DNA of 64,000 bases from Streptomyces sp. ISL-98 (GCF_018614055.1 NZ_JAGGPB010000016.1:1-64000), one strand, 5' to 3'; positions 50,960-60,536 are shown, numbered from the stretch's first letter. Made by a program: numbers and translations. Notes: generated by a model from the sequence alone, not told the origin.

Positions 50960-51757
50960 TCACGGCAGGCGCAGGCGGCGGTCCTTCAGGGCCGGGAACT
51001 GTTCCCGCGTCTCCGTCACCTTCGCCGGGTCGAGTTCGACCGTCAGGACTTCCTCCGCCGCTCCCGCCTCGGCGAGCACCTCGCCCCACGGGTCCACGAC
51101 GATGCTGTGCCCCGCCTGTTCCACCCCGGCGTGCGTGCCCGCGGTGCCGCAGGCCAGGACGTACGCCTGGTTCTCGACGGCGCGGGCCTGCGCCAGCAGC
51201 GTCCAGTGGGCGCGGCGGCGGGCGGGCCAGCCGGCCGGGATCACGAAGGCTTCCGCCCCGGCGTCGACGAGGCCGCGGAAGAGCTCCGGGAAGCGCAGGT
51301 CGTAGCACGTGCCGAGGCCGAAGGTCAGGCCCGCGGCCCTGACCGTGACCAGGTCCTCGCCCGCGCTCATCATCACGGCCTCGCCCTTGTCGAAGCCGAA
51401 GCGGTGGATCTTGCGGTACGTGCGGACGAGGTCGCCGGAGGGGGAGAAGACGAGGGAGGTGTTGTAGAGGGGACCGTCCGGGTCCAGGTCGTCCCGTTCG
51501 ACGATCGACCCCGCGTGCAGCCACACCCCCGCGTCGCTCGCCGCCTTCGACATCGCGTCGTAGGTCGGGCCCTCGACGGGCTCAGCCTCGTCCGCGAAGG
51601 ACTCGTAGGCGAAAGCCCCGACGGGCCACAGCTCGGGGAGGATCACCAGATCGGCGCCGACGTCGCGCTGGTCGCGTACGAGTGAAGCCACGCGTTGGCG
51701 GCGGGAATTGACCGGTTCGTCCGGGTCTACTGCGATCTGGATGAGGGAGGCGCGCAC
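50960..51757 (-). CDS. Carbon-nitrogen hydrolase (nitrilase superfamily amidase)
   Basis: 265 residues. The catalytic triad is Glu42 (LVILPELW), Lys116 (RTYRKIHRF) and Cys151 (GLGTCYDLRFPE). It hydrolyses non-peptide C-N bonds of amides; by sequence it resembles the small deaminated-glutathione amidase/omega-amidase group, but the substrate is not certain. ATG or GTG at 51757 starts MRASLIQIAVD as in relatives. It lies 62 nt downstream of the divergent set, upstream of the thioredoxin-NHL gene on the same strand, possibly co-transcribed. Confidence 0.88.
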   Translation of the reverse strand: MRASLIQIAVDPDEPVNSRRQRVASLVRDQRDVGADLVILPELWPVGAFAYESFADEAEPVEGPTYDAMSKAASDAGVWLHAGSIVERDDLDPDGPLYNTSLVFSPSGDLVRTYRKIHRFGFDKGEAVMMSAGEDLVTVRAAGLTFGLGTCYDLRFPELFRGLVDAGAEAFVIPAGWPARRRAHWTLLAQARAVENQAYVLACGTAGTHAGVEQAGHSIVVDPWGEVLAEAGAAEEVLTVELDPAKVTETREQFPALKDRRLRLP

Positions 51758-51953
51758 ACTACCACCGTCCTGGCATTCGAGTCGTCAACACGGGCCTACG
51801 ATCGTCACACCAAAGCACTGCCAGGGTGCCACGGGGCAGCGTAACTTAGCGTGCGAACCTCCCACGCAGCCCAGTAGTAAGTCCACGCAGCCAAGCCAAA
51901 GCCAGCCAAGCCCAGCTCCAGCTCCACCGCCACTGAACCGCACGAGGGGTCCC

Positions 51954-52778
51954 GTGACCGTCCATCCCAGCCTCCAGACCTACGCCGACGCCTGGACCCA
52001 CTCCATCGAAGCCATATCCGAGCTGGTGACGCCGCTCGTCGAAGGCGAGTGGAACCGCCGTACGCCATGCCCCGGCTGGTCGGTGCGCGACATCGTCTCG
52101 CACATCATCGGCATGGAGTGCGAGATGCTCGGCGACCCGCGGCCGATCCACACGCTGCCGCGCGATCTCTACCACGTGACCTCGGAGTTCGCCCGGTACA
52201 TGGAGATGCAGGTCGACGTACGGCGCCACCACACGGCGCCGGAGATGACCTCCGAGCTCGAGTACACGATCATCCGCCGCGCACGTCAGCTCCGTAACGA
52301 GAACCGCGCCCCCGACACCATGGTCCGCGCCCCGCTCGGCGCCGAGCAGACCCTGGAACTGGCGCTGCGGATGCGGGCGTTCGACACCTGGGTGCACGAG
52401 CAGGACCTGCGCGCCACCTTCGGCGTGCCCGGCAACCTGGACTCCCCGGGCGCGCACGTCGCCCGCGACGTCCTCGTCCACGGCCTGCCGAAGGTCGTCG
52501 CGAAGAACGCGGGCGCGCCGGTCAACTCCGCTGTCGTCTTCGACGTTCACGGCCCGCTCGAATTCATGCGTACGGTCCGGGTGGACGGGGAAGGCCGCGG
52601 CAGCGTCGACGGCACGCCCTCGCTGGGCCCGCTGGCGACGATCGCCCTGGACTGGGAGACGTATCTGCGCCTGGCCTGCGGGCGGGTGCGGTACGAGACG
52701 GTCGCCGACCGCGTCAAGGTCGAGGGCGACCGCGACCTGGCGGACGCGATCCTGCGCAACTTCGCCGTCACGCCCTAG
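51954..52778 (+). CDS. Maleylpyruvate-isomerase-like (DinB-fold) protein
   Basis: 274 residues. The mycothiol-dependent maleylpyruvate isomerase N-terminal four-helix domain is seen in ISELVTPLVEGEWNRRTPCPGWSVRDIVSHIIGMECEML, with the metal His of VSHI and later DTWVHEQDLRATFG. C-terminal part is a sterol-carrier-like domain. Such proteins use mycothiol or divalent metal to isomerise or detoxify electrophiles. GTG 51954 follows CGAGGGGTCCC. It stands alone, convergent with the MFS gene. Exact substrate unknown. Confidence 0.82.
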   Translation: MTVHPSLQTYADAWTHSIEAISELVTPLVEGEWNRRTPCPGWSVRDIVSHIIGMECEMLGDPRPIHTLPRDLYHVTSEFARYMEMQVDVRRHHTAPEMTSELEYTIIRRARQLRNENRAPDTMVRAPLGAEQTLELALRMRAFDTWVHEQDLRATFGVPGNLDSPGAHVARDVLVHGLPKVVAKNAGAPVNSAVVFDVHGPLEFMRTVRVDGEGRGSVDGTPSLGPLATIALDWETYLRLACGRVRYETVADRVKVEGDRDLADAILRNFAVTP

Positions 52779-52811
52779 CAGTTCGCATCACGCCGTAGTG
52801 GTTCAGCGCCG

Positions 52812-54122
52812 TCAGGCGGGGACGTGTACCGCCTCGACGCGGCTGGCGACCAGGTGGTCCCGCTCGCGGCGGGCCGTCCGCGTGCGCAGGCGCAGGATCT
52901 GTACGACGCCGAGCGTCTCCAGCACAAAGACGGAGGCGAACGCGATCCGGTAGTTGTCGCCGGTGGCGTCGAGCAGGACGCCCACCGCGAGCAGCGTCGT
53001 CATCGAGGCGGTGAAGCCGCCCATGTTGACGATCCCGGACGCCGTGCCCTGGCGCTCCGGCGGGTTCGCGGGGCGGGCGAAGTCGAAGCCGATCATGGAC
53101 GCCGGGCCGCAGGTCCCCAGCACGGCGCACAGCGTGATCAGCAGCCACATAGGGGCGTGGTCGCCCGGGTACGCAATCGTCGTCGCCCACAGCAGGGCGG
53201 TCGCCCCGACCGTGCCGAGCGCGAGCGGCGCGCGGGCCGCGCCGTGGCGGGCGATGACCTGCCCGAAGACCAGGCCCAGCGCCATGTTCGACACAACGAC
53301 CAGGGTCAGCAGCTCCCCCGCGGTCCCGCGCGACAGCCCCTGCGCCTCCACCAGGAACGGCATCCCCCACAGCAGCAGGAACACCATCGCCGGGAACTGT
53401 GTCGTGAAGTGGACCCACATCCCGAGCCGCGTCCCGGGCTCGCGCCACGAGGCGGCGATCTGCTTGCGGACGTACGACGCGCCGGCGTGCTCGGCGGGCG
53501 CGGGCTCGTGCCCTTCGGGGTGGTCCTTGAGGAAGAGCAGGAGCAGTACGAGGACCAGGACTCCGGCGGCCGCGCTGCCGCCGAAGGTCGCTGTCCAGCC
53601 GACGCCGTGCAGCAGCCGCGCGATGACCAGCGTCGACACGAGGTTGCCCGCCATCCCGCACAACGCCGCGACCTGCGCGATCAGCGGGCCCCGCCGGGCG
53701 GGGAACCAGCGGGCACCGAGCCGCAGTACGGCGATGAAGGTCATCGCGTCGCCGCAGCCGAGGAGGGCGCGGGCTGCGAGAGCCATGCCGTACGAGGGGG
53801 AGAAGGCGAAGCCGAGCTGCCCGAGCGTGAACAGCACGACGCCCAGCGTCAGGACCTTCTTCGTGCCCCAGCGGTCGACCATGAGGCCGACGGGTATCTG
53901 CATCCCGGCGTACACGAGGAGCTGAAGTATCGAGAACGTCGACAGTGCGGACGCGTTGACGTCGAACCGGTCGGCGGCGTCGAGGCCCGCCACACCCAGG
54001 CTCGTACGGAAGATGACGGCGACGAAGTAGACGGCGACACCGATGCCCCAGACGGCGGCGGCCCGGCGGCCGCCCGGTGGATCGCCGGGCAGGGAGGCGG
54101 CGGGCGCGGCGGGATCCCTCAC
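52812..54122 (-). CDS. MFS transporter
   Basis: 436 residues, 12 membrane segments. The loop 2-3 motif GLMVDRWGTKKVLTLGV and the family start AVYFVAVIFRTSLGVAGLDA identify the anion:cation/hexuronate-like MFS group. The start is GTG 54122, overlapping the stop of the upstream GntR gene (GTGA), so regulator and transporter are translationally coupled. A C-terminal cytoplasmic Arg-rich tail follows. Substrate is likely a small organic acid but cannot be read from the sequence. Confidence 0.88.
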   Translation of the reverse strand: MRDPAAPAASLPGDPPGGRRAAAVWGIGVAVYFVAVIFRTSLGVAGLDAADRFDVNASALSTFSILQLLVYAGMQIPVGLMVDRWGTKKVLTLGVVLFTLGQLGFAFSPSYGMALAARALLGCGDAMTFIAVLRLGARWFPARRGPLIAQVAALCGMAGNLVSTLVIARLLHGVGWTATFGGSAAAGVLVLVLLLLFLKDHPEGHEPAPAEHAGASYVRKQIAASWREPGTRLGMWVHFTTQFPAMVFLLLWGMPFLVEAQGLSRGTAGELLTLVVVSNMALGLVFGQVIARHGAARAPLALGTVGATALLWATTIAYPGDHAPMWLLITLCAVLGTCGPASMIGFDFARPANPPERQGTASGIVNMGGFTASMTTLLAVGVLLDATGDNYRIAFASVFVLETLGVVQILRLRTRTARRERDHLVASRVEAVHVPA

Positions 54123-54790
54123 CGCTCCTCACCCCTGACCAGCACCTTGACCCGGCTGACATGGCGGCGTACGCACTGCGCGGCGGCTTCCACGTCGCCC
54201 GCCCTGATGGCTTCGAGCATCTCGGCGTGCTCGGTGATGTTCTTGGCGATGCGGTCGGGGTGTGCCTCCATGATGGTCACGCCCATGCGCAGCTGGCGGT
54301 CGCGGAGCTGGTCGTACAGCCGGGAGAGGATCTGGTTGCCGGCGTTCCGGACGATCTCGGCGTGGAAGCACCGGTCGGTGACGGCGACTTCGGCGAGGTC
54401 GCCTTCCTCCGCGCGCTGTTTCTGCTCCTCCAGGAGCTCTTCGAGGCGGGCGATCAGGGCGGGGGATGCGGGTACGGCGCGGCGTACCGCGAACTCCTCG
54501 ACCAGCAGCCGGGTCTCGACGACGTCGGCGATCTCCTGCGCGGAGACGGCGAGGACGAGGGCGCCCTTCTTCGGGTAGAGCTTGATGAGCCCCTCGACCT
54601 CCAGCCGCAGCAGCGCTTCGCGCACCGGAGTCCTGGACACGCCGACGGCCTCGGCGAGGTCGCCCTCGGTGAGGAGGGTGCCGCCTTCGTAACGGCGGTC
54701 GAGGACAGCCTTCTTGATGTGCGCGTAGACGCGCTCGGCGGCGGCGGGGATCTTCACAGGGGCGGCGGAGGCGGCGGGCGCGGCAGGCAT
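54119..54790 (-). CDS. GntR-family regulator with FCD domain
   Basis: 223 residues. Winged helix at about 15-80 (RVYAHIKKAVLDRRYEGGTLLTEGDLAEAVGVSRTPVREALLRLEVEGLIKL) and an all-helical FCD ligand domain with metal-binding Asp/His residues (TDRCFHAEIVRNAGN, HAEMLEAIRAGD). FCD regulators respond to carboxylic acids. First gene of an operon with the MFS transporter, which it probably controls. ATG 54790 is chosen over GTG 54796. Confidence 0.9.
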   Translation of the reverse strand: MPAAPAASAAPVKIPAAAERVYAHIKKAVLDRRYEGGTLLTEGDLAEAVGVSRTPVREALLRLEVEGLIKLYPKKGALVLAVSAQEIADVVETRLLVEEFAVRRAVPASPALIARLEELLEEQKQRAEEGDLAEVAVTDRCFHAEIVRNAGNQILSRLYDQLRDRQLRMGVTIMEAHPDRIAKNITEHAEMLEAIRAGDVEAAAQCVRRHVSRVKVLVRGEER

Positions 54791-54952
54791 GCGCACAGCT
54801 TAGATACAACAGGGGTGCAACAGAAAGCCGCGTCCGCATCGCGAAACAGCACTACGGCCGTACAACCGTTCGTCACGCTCATGAGTCTGGTATCGGGGCG
54901 CCCTTTCCTGGGTGGCCCCCTTTCAACGCATTCGCGAACTCGGAGCGTTTCC

Positions 54953-55894
54953 TTGATAACCAGCCTCTCGGGCGTGCGCAGAGCCACCGCGGTCCTCGTC
55001 ACCACCGGCGCCCTGCTGACCGTCTCGCCCCTGGCCGCGCCCGCGCAGGCGGCCACCGCGCCGTCCGTCACCGCCAAGGGCGCGTTCATGCTGAACAACG
55101 CGACCGGCGCCACGGTCTACAGCAAGGGCGCTGACACCAAGCGCCAGATGGCCAGCACGACGAAGATCATGACGGCCGCCGTGGTCCTCAGCACGAGCGG
55201 CGTCGACCTCAACCGCAAGGTGACGGTCAAGCAGGCCTACCGCGACTACGTCACCGCGCAGGGCGCGAGCACCGCCGATCTGAAGACCGGCGACAAGGTG
55301 ACCGTCCGTCAGCTGCTGTACGGGACGATGCTGCCGTCCGGCTGCGACGCGGCGTACGCCCTGGCCGACGCCTTCGGCACCGGCACCACCGTCTCGGCAC
55401 GCAAGACGTCCTTCATCTCGAAGATGAACGCGAAGGCCAAGTCCCTCGGCCTGACGAACACCAAGTTCGACTCCTTCGACGGCATCTCGACGACGGGCAA
55501 CAACTACACGACCCCGCGCGACCTGGCGAAGATCGCCCGCTACGCGATGAAGAACAGCAACTTCCGCGCCGTCGTCAAGGCCACGTCGTACAAGAGCACC
55601 GCGACGACCAGCACCGGCGGCACCCGCACGTACACCTGGTACAACACCAACAAGCTGCTGGGCTCCTACAGCGGCGCCATCGGCATCAAGACCGGCACCG
55701 GCACGTCGGCCGGCCCCTGCCTGGTCTTCGCCGCCACCCGCGGTACAAAGACCCTTGTCGGTGTCGTCCTGAACAGCACCACGGTCACCGAACGCTACAA
55801 CGACGCCGGCAAGATGCTGAACTACGGCTTCGGCACCAGCACCACGACGACCATGAAGCTGCGCACCCTGCCCTCGGGCGCACAGCAGGACTGA
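54953..55894 (+). CDS. D-alanyl-D-alanine carboxypeptidase (S11, secreted)
   Basis: 313 residues from TTG 54953, preceded by GGAG; signal peptide up to about APAQA (33). Catalytic motifs: SxxK as STTK (Ser68, Lys71), the second motif SGC at 129-131 in place of SxN, and KTGT near 240. The enzyme trims pentapeptides of peptidoglycan. An in-frame ATG at 54881 would give a 24-residue longer leader and cannot be excluded. A very strong palindromic terminator follows. Confidence 0.88.
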   Translation: MITSLSGVRRATAVLVTTGALLTVSPLAAPAQAATAPSVTAKGAFMLNNATGATVYSKGADTKRQMASTTKIMTAAVVLSTSGVDLNRKVTVKQAYRDYVTAQGASTADLKTGDKVTVRQLLYGTMLPSGCDAAYALADAFGTGTTVSARKTSFISKMNAKAKSLGLTNTKFDSFDGISTTGNNYTTPRDLAKIARYAMKNSNFRAVVKATSYKSTATTSTGGTRTYTWYNTNKLLGSYSGAIGIKTGTGTSAGPCLVFAATRGTKTLVGVVLNSTTVTERYNDAGKMLNYGFGTSTTTTMKLRTLPSGAQQD

Positions 55895-55902
55895 TGACGT
55901 AA

Positions 55903-55942
55903 TGACAGTGCCCCGCCGGGGGATCCCGGCGGGGCACTGTCA
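55903..55942. terminator. 18-bp perfect hairpin, bidirectional
   Basis: TGACAGTGCCCCGCCGGG (55903-55920), loop GGAT, perfect inverse 55925-55942. It ends both the carboxypeptidase gene and the convergent bkd operon. Confidence 0.92.
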
Positions 55943-55956
55943 TACGTAAGGCCGGA

Positions 55957-57384
55957 TCAGGCCCAGGTGATCAGGCGCCTCGGCTGTTCCAGTATGGCCG
56001 CCGTGTCCGCCAGGACCCTGGAGCCCAGTTCGCCGTCGACCAGCCGGTGGTCGAAGGAGAGGGCGAGGGTGGTGACCTGACGGGGCTTGACCTTGCCCTT
56101 GTGGACCCACGGCTGGAGCTTGATCGCGCCGACCGCGAGGATCGCGGACTCCCCCGGGTTGAGGATCGGCGTACCGGTGTCGACGCCGAAGACGCCGACA
56201 TTGGTGATGGTCACCGTGCCGCCCTGCATCGCCGCGGGCGACGTCTTGCCCTCGCGGGCCGTCGCCACCAACTCGCCGAGCGCGGAGGCCAGTTCCGGCA
56301 GGGTCTTGGCCTGGGCGTCCTTGATGTTCGGGACGATCAGGCCGCGCGGGGTGGCGGCGGCGATGCCCAGGTTCACGTACTCCTTCTGCACGATCTCCTG
56401 GTTCGCCTCGTCCCAGGCGGCGTTGACGGCCGGGTTGCGCTTGATCGCCACGAGGAGCGCCTTGGCGATCAGGAGCAGCGGGTTGACCCGCAGGCCCGCC
56501 ATGTCCTTGTCGGACTTCAGCTCTTCGACGAGCTTCATCGTGCGCGTGATGTCGAAGGTGATGAACTCCGTGACGTGCGGCGCGGTGAACGCGCTGTTCA
56601 CCATGGCCGCCGCGATCGCCTTCCGTACGCCCTTGATGGGTGTACGGGTCTCCCGGGCGCCCGGGGTCACAGCGGCCGGCTCCGGCGCAGCAACCGCAGC
56701 AACGGGGGCGGGCTCCGGGGCGGGTGCCGCGACCGGCTCAGGCTGTACGGAGGCCGCCGCCGCGTGGACGTCCTCGCGGGTGATGATCCCGTCACGGCCG
56801 GTCGGCGTGACCGTGGCCAGGTCGATGCCCAGGTCCTTGGCGAGCTTGCGGACCGGGGGCTTGGCCAGCGGGCGGAACTCGGGTACGGCCGCCGCCTCGC
56901 CGTGGCCGTTGAGTTCCACCTGCACCGCGGCCGCCGCCTTGGCGGCCTCCGGGGACGCCGCCGCGCCCTTGCGCGCACGACGCTTCGTGCTCGCTTCGGA
57001 CACGCCGTAGCCGACCAGCACGGGCTGGCGGGCCGCGGGCTTGGCTTCCTCAGCGGGGGCGGAGGGAGCAGGGGCGGGCTCCGGCGTCGCCGCCGGAGCG
57101 GGGGCAGGCGCCTCCGTGCCCGGCGCCACGTCCACCGTAATGATCACCTGGCCGACATCGACCGTCACGCCCTCGCCGAAGCGAAGCTCGTGCACGACAC
57201 CGTCGAAGGGGATGGGGAGTTCGACGGCGGCCTTCGCCGTCTCGACCTCGCACACCACCTGGCCGTCGGTGACGGTGTCGCCCGGCTGGACGTACCACTT
57301 GAGGATCTCGGCCTCGGTGAGCCCCTCGCCCACATCGGGCATCTTGAACTCGCGAAAACGCTGGGAAGTCGCAGAATCAGTCAT
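55957..57384 (-). CDS. bkdC: Branched-chain 2-oxoacid dehydrogenase E2 (dihydrolipoyl acyltransferase)
   Basis: 475 residues. Lipoyl domain at 8-90 with Lys51 in ETAKAAV, Pro/Ala linker, E3-binding domain at about 160-205 (VRKLAKDLGIDLATVTPTGRDGIITREDV), second linker, and catalytic domain from about 245 with the active His in SFDHRLVDGELGSR near the end. It forms the core of the complex turning branched-chain 2-oxoacids to acyl-CoAs, the starters for iso/anteiso fatty acids. Third gene of the operon, 14 nt after bkdB. Confidence 0.93.
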   Translation of the reverse strand: MTDSATSQRFREFKMPDVGEGLTEAEILKWYVQPGDTVTDGQVVCEVETAKAAVELPIPFDGVVHELRFGEGVTVDVGQVIITVDVAPGTEAPAPAPAATPEPAPAPSAPAEEAKPAARQPVLVGYGVSEASTKRRARKGAAASPEAAKAAAAVQVELNGHGEAAAVPEFRPLAKPPVRKLAKDLGIDLATVTPTGRDGIITREDVHAAAASVQPEPVAAPAPEPAPVAAVAAPEPAAVTPGARETRTPIKGVRKAIAAAMVNSAFTAPHVTEFITFDITRTMKLVEELKSDKDMAGLRVNPLLLIAKALLVAIKRNPAVNAAWDEANQEIVQKEYVNLGIAAATPRGLIVPNIKDAQAKTLPELASALGELVATAREGKTSPAAMQGGTVTITNVGVFGVDTGTPILNPGESAILAVGAIKLQPWVHKGKVKPRQVTTLALSFDHRLVDGELGSRVLADTAAILEQPRRLITWA

Positions 57385-57398
57385 CGTCACGGCTCTCC

Positions 57399-58379
57399 TC
57401 AGTACGCAAGCGAGCGGTCGACGGCGTCGAGTACCCGGTCGAGTCCCGGCAAGTACTCCTCCTCCAGGCGCGCGGGCGGGTACGGCGCATGGAAGCCACC
57501 GACCCTCAGAACCGGCGCCTCGAGGTGGTAGAAGCACCGCTCCGTGATGCGAGCGGCGATCTCCGCGCCCGAACCGTAGAAGACCGGCGCTTCGTGGACG
57601 ACGACCAGGCGGCCGGTCTTCTCGACCGACGTCTGGATCGTGTCGAAGTCGATCGGGGACATCGACCGCAGGTCGAGGACTTCGAGGGACTTGCCCTCCT
57701 CCTCCGCCGCCGCTGCCGCCTCCTGGCAGACCTTCACCATCGGACCGTACGCCGCAAGGGTCAGGTCGGACCCGGCCCGCGTGACGCGGGCCTTGTGGAG
57801 CGGGCCCGGGATGGCTTCCACGTCGACTTCGGCCTTGTCCCAGTAGCGCCTCTTCGGCTCGAAGAAGATCACCGGGTCGTCGCTCTGGATGGCCTGCTGC
57901 ATCATCCAGTACGCATCGGACGAGTTGGACGGCGAGACCACCTTGAGGCCGGCGACGTGCGCGAACAGCGCCTCCGGGGACTCGCTGTGGTGCTCGACCG
58001 CGCCGATCCCGCCGCCGTACGGAATGCGGATGACGACGGGCAGCTTGATCTTGCCGAGCGAGCGGGCGTGCATCTTCGCGAGCTGCGTGACGATCTGGTC
58101 GTACGCGGGGAAGACGAAACCGTCGAACTGGATCTCCACGACCGGCCGGTAGCCGCGCAGCGCGAGACCGATAGCCGTGCCGACGATGCCGGACTCGGCG
58201 AGCGGGGTGTCGATGACCCGCTCCTCGCCGAAGTCCTTCTGGAGGCCGTCCGTCACACGGAAGACTCCGCCGAGCTTTCCGACGTCCTCGCCCATGATGA
58301 GGACCTTGGGGTCGGTTTCGAGGGCCTTGCGCAGCGACTCGTTGATCGCCTTCGCGAGCGGCAACTTCTGTACGGACAT
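57399..58379 (-). CDS. bkdB: Branched-chain 2-oxoacid dehydrogenase E1 beta
   Basis: 326 residues. Transketolase-like pyrimidine-binding domain (LPLAKAINESLRKALETDPKVLIMGEDVGKLGGVFRVTDGL, IDTPLAESGIVGTAIGLALRG, VEIQFDGFVFPAYDQI) and C-terminal transketolase domain (LAAYGPMVKVC, GSGAEIAARITE). Together with BkdA it decarboxylates the 2-oxoacid on thiamine diphosphate. ATG 58379 sits 2 nt after the bkdA stop, so the two are tightly coupled. Confidence 0.94.
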   Translation of the reverse strand: MSVQKLPLAKAINESLRKALETDPKVLIMGEDVGKLGGVFRVTDGLQKDFGEERVIDTPLAESGIVGTAIGLALRGYRPVVEIQFDGFVFPAYDQIVTQLAKMHARSLGKIKLPVVIRIPYGGGIGAVEHHSESPEALFAHVAGLKVVSPSNSSDAYWMMQQAIQSDDPVIFFEPKRRYWDKAEVDVEAIPGPLHKARVTRAGSDLTLAAYGPMVKVCQEAAAAAEEEGKSLEVLDLRSMSPIDFDTIQTSVEKTGRLVVVHEAPVFYGSGAEIAARITERCFYHLEAPVLRVGGFHAPYPPARLEEEYLPGLDRVLDAVDRSLAY

Positions 58380-58381
58380 GA

Positions 58382-59545
58382 CTAGTTGCCCTTCTCGGAC
58401 GAAGCGGCTTCGGCGAAGGACGCCTGGTACTCGGCGAACTGTGCGCGCTCCTCGTCGACGAGGGCATGGCCGTCCGCGTAGACGTTCTCGAAGATCGCCA
58501 TCTGGTCCGGGTCGGGCATCGCGCGCACCGCCTCGCGGACCCGCTTGCCGAGGGTCTCGCTCTCGGCTTCGAGCTCGGTGAAGAACGCCTCGTCGGCGAA
58601 GCCCTCGTTCTCCAGGTACGTACGCAGGCGCAGGATCGGGTCCTTCGCCTCCCACGCCTCGCGCTCCTCGTCGGCCCGGTACTTGGTCGGGTCGTCGGAG
58701 GTGGTGTGCGCGCCCATCCGGTACGTGAAGGCCTCGACCAGCGTCGGACCCTCGCCCCGGCGGGCCCGCTCCAGTGCGGAACGGGTCACGGCCAGGCAGG
58801 CAAGGACGTCGTTGCCGTCGACGCGGACGCCGGGGAAGCCGTAGCCCTGTGCGCGCTGGTAGAGCGGGACGCGGGTCTGCCGCTCGGTGGGCTCGGAGAT
58901 CGCCCACTGGTTGTTCTGGCAGAAGAAGACGACCGGGGCGTTGTAGACCGCGGAGAAGGTGAACGATTCAGCGACATCGCCCTGGCTGGAGGCACCGTCG
59001 CCGAAGTACGCGATGACCGCGGAGTCCGCGCCGTCCTTGGCGACACCCATCGCGTAACCGGTCGCATGCAGCGTCTGCGAGCCGATGACGATCGTGTACA
59101 GATGGAAATTGTTGGTGTTGGGGTCCCAGCCACCGTGGTTCACGCCACGGAACATTCCCAGCAAATTGGTCGGGTCGACGCCCCGGCACCAGGCGACACC
59201 GTGCTCGCGGTACGTCGGGAAGACGTAGTCGTCGTCACGGAGAGCGCGGCCGGAGCCGATCTGGGCCGCCTCCTGGCCGAGCAGCGAGGCCCACAGGCCC
59301 AGCTCGCCCTGGCGCTGGAGTGAGGTGGCCTCGGCGTCGAAGCGACGGGTCAGAACCATGTCCCGGTACAGACCGAGCATTTCGTCCGGGGTCAGGTCGA
59401 TCGCGTAGTCCGGGTGCTCGACACGCTCGCCCTCGGGGGTGAGCAGCTGTACGAGCTCCGGCTCGGAACGCTGGGGTTTCTTGGCGCTGACGCGCTTGGT
59501 GCTGCTGCGTCGCGGCTTACGCGCGGCAGTGCTCTCCACGGTCAC
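58382..59545 (-). CDS. bkdA: Branched-chain 2-oxoacid dehydrogenase E1 alpha
   Basis: 387 residues. The ThDP motif is GDGASSQGDVAESFTFSAVYNAPVVFFCQNN (residues about 180-210); phosphorylation-loop region HTTSDDPTKYR as in the BCKDH E1alpha family. The first 35 residues are basic and Ser/Lys/Arg-rich. First gene of bkdA-bkdB-bkdC. GTG 59545. The operon supplies branched acyl-CoA primers for lipids and polyketides. Two inverted repeats 160-210 bp upstream may be operators. Confidence 0.94.
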   Translation of the reverse strand: MTVESTAARKPRRSSTKRVSAKKPQRSEPELVQLLTPEGERVEHPDYAIDLTPDEMLGLYRDMVLTRRFDAEATSLQRQGELGLWASLLGQEAAQIGSGRALRDDDYVFPTYREHGVAWCRGVDPTNLLGMFRGVNHGGWDPNTNNFHLYTIVIGSQTLHATGYAMGVAKDGADSAVIAYFGDGASSQGDVAESFTFSAVYNAPVVFFCQNNQWAISEPTERQTRVPLYQRAQGYGFPGVRVDGNDVLACLAVTRSALERARRGEGPTLVEAFTYRMGAHTTSDDPTKYRADEEREAWEAKDPILRLRTYLENEGFADEAFFTELEAESETLGKRVREAVRAMPDPDQMAIFENVYADGHALVDEERAQFAEYQASFAEAASSEKGN

Positions 59546-59702
59546 GTGCGTGCTCCTCCGTCTGTCCGGCCCCCGGGGTCTGCCGGTGGCCAGTGCGGCT
59601 CACCTGTTTGCGTCCTCGTGCACGGGGTGGGTGCGACTCGGCCTGGAACAGGCGTGACAGGTGCCCCGGCGAGCGCCCTGACAAAAGCACGTTACCCAGT
59701 GC

Positions 59703-59755
59703 TTCGCATAACTGCGAAACCCCATTTGACCTGCGATTTTGCTTGGATTTCCAAG
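59703..59755. promoter_or_regulatory. Two inverted repeats in the bkdA/response-regulator intergenic region
   Basis: TTCGCA-TAAC-TGCGAA at 59703-59718 and CTTGGA-TT-TCCAAG at 59742-59755; TTGACC at 59726-59731 lies between them and could be a -35 for the plus-strand response regulator. The rest of the 325-nt gap holds nothing further I can recognise. Confidence 0.5.
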
Positions 59756-59870
59756 TAAATCGAAGAATTCGGGAACAACCACTGGTCACAGCCTTGCAGG
59801 CCGCCGGAACAACGGCACGTTATCCCGGCGACCTACGGCACGGGAAGAGTTCTTGTGTGACGATAACGGC

Positions 59871-60536
59871 GTGCACGAAGACGGAAAAATCACTGTATTT
59901 CTCGTTGACGACCACGAGGTGGTCCGACGCGGTGTCCATGAGCTCCTCTCCGTCGAGGACGACATCGAGGTGGTCGGCGAAGCCGGTACGGCCGAAGATG
60001 CGCAGGTCAGGATCGTTGCGACGCGTCCCGACGTCGCCGTGCTCGACGTACGGCTGCCGGACGGAAGCGGCGTGGAGGTGTGCCGCGAGGTCAGATCACA
60101 GAATGAGGACATCAAATGCCTCATGCTGACCTCGTTCGCCGACGACGAGGCCCTTTTCGACGCGATCATGGCCGGTGCCTCGGGTTACGTACTCAAAGCG
60201 ATCCGCGGAAATGAGCTGCTGGCGGCCGTACGCGACGTAGCCGCGGGCAAGTCGCTGCTCGACCCGGTGGCGACGGCGAGCGTCCTGGAGCGGCTGCGCT
60301 CGGGCGACAGCTCCAAGGGCGGCGACAGCAGGCTCGCGAACCTCACCGACCAGGAGCGCAAGATCCTCGACCTGATCGGCGAGGGCCTGACGAACCGGGT
60401 GATCGGCGAGCGGCTGCACCTCGCGGAGAAGACGATCAAGAATTACGTCTCCAGTCTGCTGTCCAAGCTGGGCATGGAGCGCCGCTCGCAGGCCGCGGCG
60501 TACGTCGCGCGAAAGCAGGCGGAGGAGCGTCGCTGA
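59871..60536 (+). CDS. NarL/LuxR-type response regulator
   Basis: 221 residues. Receiver domain: Asp13-Asp14, phospho-acceptor Asp59 (VAVLDVRLPDGSG), Thr87 and Lys109 (GYVLKA). LuxR-type helix-turn-helix at about 155-212 (LTDQERKILDLIGEGLTNRVIGERLHLAEKTIKNYVSSLLSKLGM). It resembles DevR/DosR-type regulators. GTG 59871 starts VHEDGKITVF; the ribosome binding site is weak, so the message may be short-leadered. No histidine kinase is adjacent (orphan). Divergent from bkdA. Confidence 0.9.
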   Translation: MHEDGKITVFLVDDHEVVRRGVHELLSVEDDIEVVGEAGTAEDAQVRIVATRPDVAVLDVRLPDGSGVEVCREVRSQNEDIKCLMLTSFADDEALFDAIMAGASGYVLKAIRGNELLAAVRDVAAGKSLLDPVATASVLERLRSGDSSKGGDSRLANLTDQERKILDLIGEGLTNRVIGERLHLAEKTIKNYVSSLLSKLGMERRSQAAAYVARKQAEERR

